A stretch of DNA of 8,593 nucleotides from Sulfitobacter sp. (lineage in GTDB: Bacteria; Pseudomonadota; Alphaproteobacteria; Rhodobacterales; Rhodobacteraceae): positions 1 through 8,593 of the forward strand of contig JAPKCR010000065.1 in NCBI GenBank assembly GCA_026421135.1, given 5' to 3'. The notes beneath the pieces are model-generated. The model was not told where the DNA came from and ran no database searches. It saw only the letters and a list, made by a program, of their open reading frames with translations. The stretch's first letter is position 1. Every line of letters starts with the position of its first letter. This document shows positions 6,668-8,593 of this stretch, one piece after another. A program made the position numbers and the translations under genes.

Positions 6668-7372
6668 TCAAGGTAACGTGATCCAATCCACTGCAGTTTC
6701 AAGCGCAATATGCATAGCTGCGGCGCTTGGCTCACCAGCAATCAATAATTTCTTTGTATCATAGCCTGCCAAATGCAATGCCACAGCGTTACTTAGCGCG
6801 ATGATCACGGTATTCTGCATGTCGGCACATTCCGCAGCAAATTGCATCGCAGTCCTAGGAGAGAACAGCGGTACAATGCAAGGAGTGCCGGAGCTGAGAG
6901 CCTTTTGCGCTTGCGCGGACAGCGGCAAGAGCTGTTGATCGTAAACAGCGATGGAGTTTGTGTGCAAACCAGCAGTGGTCAAACGTGCAGCGATATCGCC
7001 ACGTTGGTGCACCCCACCGATATGAACCAGTGGGGCGGCGGGCATGGCATTAGCGAGATTTTGAATCAACTCTTCAGCAGTTTGGCCGGAAATGCTGGCA
7101 TCCCAACCCCGTTTTCTTGCCATTTCAGCAGTGCGCGAACCTACACAGTATGCGGGGGACCCGTTGCCTGGCCCTGCATGATCGACGCCATTTGCCGACG
7201 TGAAGATCGCGCCAGCATAGGGTGCCATGTCAACATCGGCCCCTGTCGACGAAATCTTAAGCAGCGGGCTGATGATCAACGCAACCTTTGCCTGTACATC
7301 AGGCCTGATACCATCGATAAAGCGCTGTGATGCTGGCGCAGGTCTGGTCATGATCAACGCGGGCCGTGTCAT
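6668..7372 (-). CDS. hemD: Uroporphyrinogen-III synthase
   Basis: The enzyme cyclises linear hydroxymethylbilane and inverts ring D to give uroporphyrinogen III, the branch point for heme, siroheme, cobalamin and (bacterio)chlorophyll. The 234 residues fit the family's ~230-260. HemD sequences are poorly conserved, but the marks are present: an N-terminal strand ending in TRP (LIMTRP, 6-11), IFTSANGV (56-63), the hinge-like YCVGSRTA (75-82), VHIGG (116-120), Tyr144 in AVYDQ at the position of the conserved tyrosine, FSPRTA (170-175) and ALSNAVA (192-198). The first residues repeat MTRPA (1-5 and 8-12). The ATG at 7372 supplies the first beta strand, while starting at Met8 would remove it, so 7372 is kept. 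The gene leads a leftward cluster with mic60 and hemY, after a gap of 114 bases, and is divergent from tsaD. hemC is not in the window. I am confident of the call. Confidence 0.9.
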   Translation of the reverse strand: MTRPALIMTRPAPASQRFIDGIRPDVQAKVALIISPLLKISSTGADVDMAPYAGAIFTSANGVDHAGPGNGSPAYCVGSRTAEMARKRGWDASISGQTAEELIQNLANAMPAAPLVHIGGVHQRGDIAARLTTAGLHTNSIAVYDQQLLPLSAQAQKALSSGTPCIVPLFSPRTAMQFAAECADMQNTVIIALSNAVALHLAGYDTKKLLIAGEPSAAAMHIALETAVDWITLP

Positions 7373-7452
7373 TCAGCAGGCACCCCCCAAGGATTGTTCC
7401 GTCTGCCCCAAGGTGTTACTTGGCGCAGATCACCCTTGCAACGGAAACGGCG
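7373..7452. promoter_or_regulatory. Divergent control region between hemD and tsaD
   Basis: These 80 bases must hold the promoters of both the hemD cluster (leftward) and tsaD-gpsA (rightward), unless they extend into the genes. I see no strong -35/-10 pair. CCCCAAGG occurs twice, at 7385-7392 and 7406-7413, a spacing of 21 bases, or about two helical turns. The second copy opens an inverted repeat, CCAAG-GTGTTA-CTTGG (7408-7423). These could be binding sites for a shared regulator, but nothing identifies one. Confidence 0.4.
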
Positions 7453-8538
7453 ATGATTGTTCTTGGATTAGAAAGCAGCTGCGACGATACCGCTGCCGCA
7501 GTAGTGCGGTATTTACCTGATGCCAAAGCAGATGTTTTGTCCTCGGTAGTTGTTGGGCAAACGGATCTTCATGCAGCTTTCGGTGGCGTTGTTCCTGAAA
7601 TCGCTGCCCGCGCCCACGCCGAAAAACTTGACCTCTGCGTCGAGGAAGCCTTGAAAAAAGCGGCTCTAACATTGGCTGATGTCGATGCTATCGCTGTTAC
7701 TGCCGGACCTGGGTTGATCGGCGGTGTGCTGTCCGGTGTCATGTGCGCCAAGGGGCTGTCGGCCGCGACAGGCAAGCCGCTTTATGGGGTAAACCACTTG
7801 GGGGGTCATGCGCTGACACCACGCCTTACCGACAATGTCAGCTATCCCTATCTGATGTTGCTAGTATCCGGTGGGCACTGCCAATTCTTGCTGGTGCATG
7901 GTCCGGACCGGTTCGAGCGGCTTGGCGGTACAATTGATGATGCTCCGGGCGAGGCATTCGACAAGGTCGCGCGATTGATTGCCCTACCACAGCCGGGCGG
8001 ACCTGCAATCGAACGAGCGGCTTTAAGTGGCGACCCCAAACGCTTTGCCCTTCCCCGGCCTCTGCTGGATCGTCCTGATTGCGACATGTCGTTCTCGGGT
8101 TTGAAAACAGCTGTACTGCGGGCACGTGATAAAGTTATCGCCGAGAAAGGCGGATTGACTACTCAGGACCAATCCGACCTTGCCGCAGGGTTTCAAGCTG
8201 CTGTTGTGGACGTACTGGTCGAAAAGACCCGCCGCGCGATGGTTTTGTACATGGAACACAACCCCACTGCCCCAGCGCTGTGCGTTGCGGGCGGTGTGGC
8301 CGCAAATACAGCCATTCGCCAAGGGTTAGAGACTGTTTCTGACGACCAGAAAGCACGTTTTATCGCCCCTCCTCTTGCGCTTTGCACTGACAATGCGGCG
8401 ATGATCGCCTTTGCCGCAGCAGAGCAAAGCAGTTTGCGTGAGCCGGATGACCTGACGTTGTCCGCACGCCCGCGTTGGCCGTTGGATATCAGCCAACCGT
8501 CTATGTTGGGCAGCGGAAAAAAAGGGGCGAAAGCATGA
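7453..8538 (+). CDS. tsaD: tRNA N6-adenosine threonylcarbamoyltransferase TsaD
   Basis: TsaD (formerly Gcp/YgjD) transfers the threonylcarbamoyl group from TC-AMP to A37 of ANN-decoding tRNAs, working with TsaB and TsaE in the cytoplasm. The 361-residue protein has the ASKHA fold marks in order: GLESSCDDT (5-13), [10 protein letters not shown] (82-91), NHLGGHA with metal-ligand histidines His115 and His119, [11 protein letters not shown] (136-146), GEAFDKVAR (166-174), SFSGLKTAV (213-221), VAGGVAAN (278-285) and CTDNAAM, with Asp313 as third metal ligand. The open frame extends 29 codons further up, but those codons lie partly within hemD on the other strand and do not resemble TsaD. Starting at ATG 7453 gives the canonical N-terminus, with GGAAA five bases upstream. 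The stop overlaps the gpsA start (ATGA). This is expected to be a conserved, probably essential gene. Confidence 0.97.
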   Translation: MIVLGLESSCDDTAAAVVRYLPDAKADVLSSVVVGQTDLHAAFGGVVPEIAARAHAEKLDLCVEEALKKAALTLADVDAIAVTAGPGLIGGVLSGVMCAKGLSAATGKPLYGVNHLGGHALTPRLTDNVSYPYLMLLVSGGHCQFLLVHGPDRFERLGGTIDDAPGEAFDKVARLIALPQPGGPAIERAALSGDPKRFALPRPLLDRPDCDMSFSGLKTAVLRARDKVIAEKGGLTTQDQSDLAAGFQAAVVDVLVEKTRRAMVLYMEHNPTAPALCVAGGVAANTAIRQGLETVSDDQKARFIAPPLALCTDNAAMIAFAAAEQSSLREPDDLTLSARPRWPLDISQPSMLGSGKKGAKA

Positions 8539-8593
8539 GTATCGCAGTTCTTGGCGCAGGCGCATTTGGCACTGCACTGGCAATTTCACTGGC
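8535..8593 (+). CDS. gpsA: Glycerol-3-phosphate dehydrogenase [NAD(P)+], 5' end only
   Basis: Only the first 19 codons are present, and the window edge cuts the gene. They read [19 protein letters not shown], a beta strand followed by the GxGxxG dinucleotide-binding loop in the exact form typical of GpsA. GpsA reduces dihydroxyacetone phosphate to sn-glycerol-3-phosphate for phospholipid synthesis. The ATG lies in the last codons of tsaD (ATGA overlap), with AAGGGG seven bases upstream, so the two genes are cotranscribed and probably translationally coupled. tsaD-gpsA adjacency, which I recall from other Rhodobacterales, supports the call despite the short sequence. Confidence 0.88.
   Translation, partial: MSIAVLGAGAFGTALAISL

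Noticed and set aside
5430..6764. A 444-codon open frame on the plus strand covering the whole mic60 gene
   Set aside because: It is Ser/Ala-rich and shows no recognisable domain. It lies exactly antisense to a well-supported gene whose own Ala/Ser/Lys-rich codon pattern produces a stop-free complement. There is no convincing ribosome-binding site.
7366..7452. 29-codon N-terminal extension of TsaD
   Set aside because: It overlaps the hemD start on the other strand and is unlike any TsaD. The family N-terminus [13 protein letters not shown] begins at 7453.
1..8593. Search for mobile elements, CRISPR arrays, defence genes, tRNAs and riboswitches
   Set aside because: No transposase, integrase, regularly spaced repeats, tRNA-like cloverleaf or known riboswitch motif was seen. 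The gene content is housekeeping and metabolic.

Overview
The window looks like a piece of a Rhodobacterales (Roseobacter-type alphaproteobacterial) chromosome. The evidence is a hemD / mitofilin (Mic60) / hemY cluster facing away from tsaD-gpsA, a Paracoccus-type cytochrome c-550, and composition that looks to be in the mid-50s % GC by eye. I see no insertion sequence, integrase, CRISPR array, phage gene, tRNA or rRNA. It reads as ordinary, densely packed core genome; family assignments come from reading the proteins and from memory, not from a search.

Left part (1-3562). A rightward gene (209-1585) encodes a TTC38-like tetratricopeptide protein. It converges on a leftward periplasmic cytochrome c-550 gene (1642-2106), with an imperfect hairpin between them that may terminate both. 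The cytochrome has a convincing own promoter with a perfect 10-bp palindrome in its spacer. Upstream of it lies a leftward two-gene operon with an ATGA overlap: a fumarylpyruvate hydrolase-like FAH protein followed by a zeta-class GST resembling maleylpyruvate/maleylacetoacetate isomerase. Together they would carry out the last two steps of gentisate- or homogentisate-type ring catabolism. No ring-cleaving dioxygenase is in the window.

Middle part (3703-7372). Leftward hemD (uroporphyrinogen-III synthase), a Mic60/mitofilin homologue and hemY form a probable heme/membrane-architecture operon. Mic60 is the bacterial relative of the mitochondrial cristae-shaping protein. The HemY homologue has two membrane segments, TPR-like helices and a C-terminal four-cysteine zinc-ribbon-like motif. 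The start of the mic60 gene is odd: the best ribosome-binding site precedes a GTG that is followed after one more codon by an in-frame TAA. Translation must therefore begin further down, at a poorly served GTG, unless the stop is a mutation or a sequencing error.

Right part (7373-8593). An 80-bp divergent control region separates hemD from tsaD, which makes the universal tRNA t6A37 modification. tsaD overlaps the start of gpsA (glycerol-3-phosphate dehydrogenase) by ATGA; gpsA is cut by the window edge.

I found no clearly new system. The most interesting points are the mic60-heme gene association with its start anomaly, the zinc ribbon on HemY, and the orphan ring-catabolism pair.
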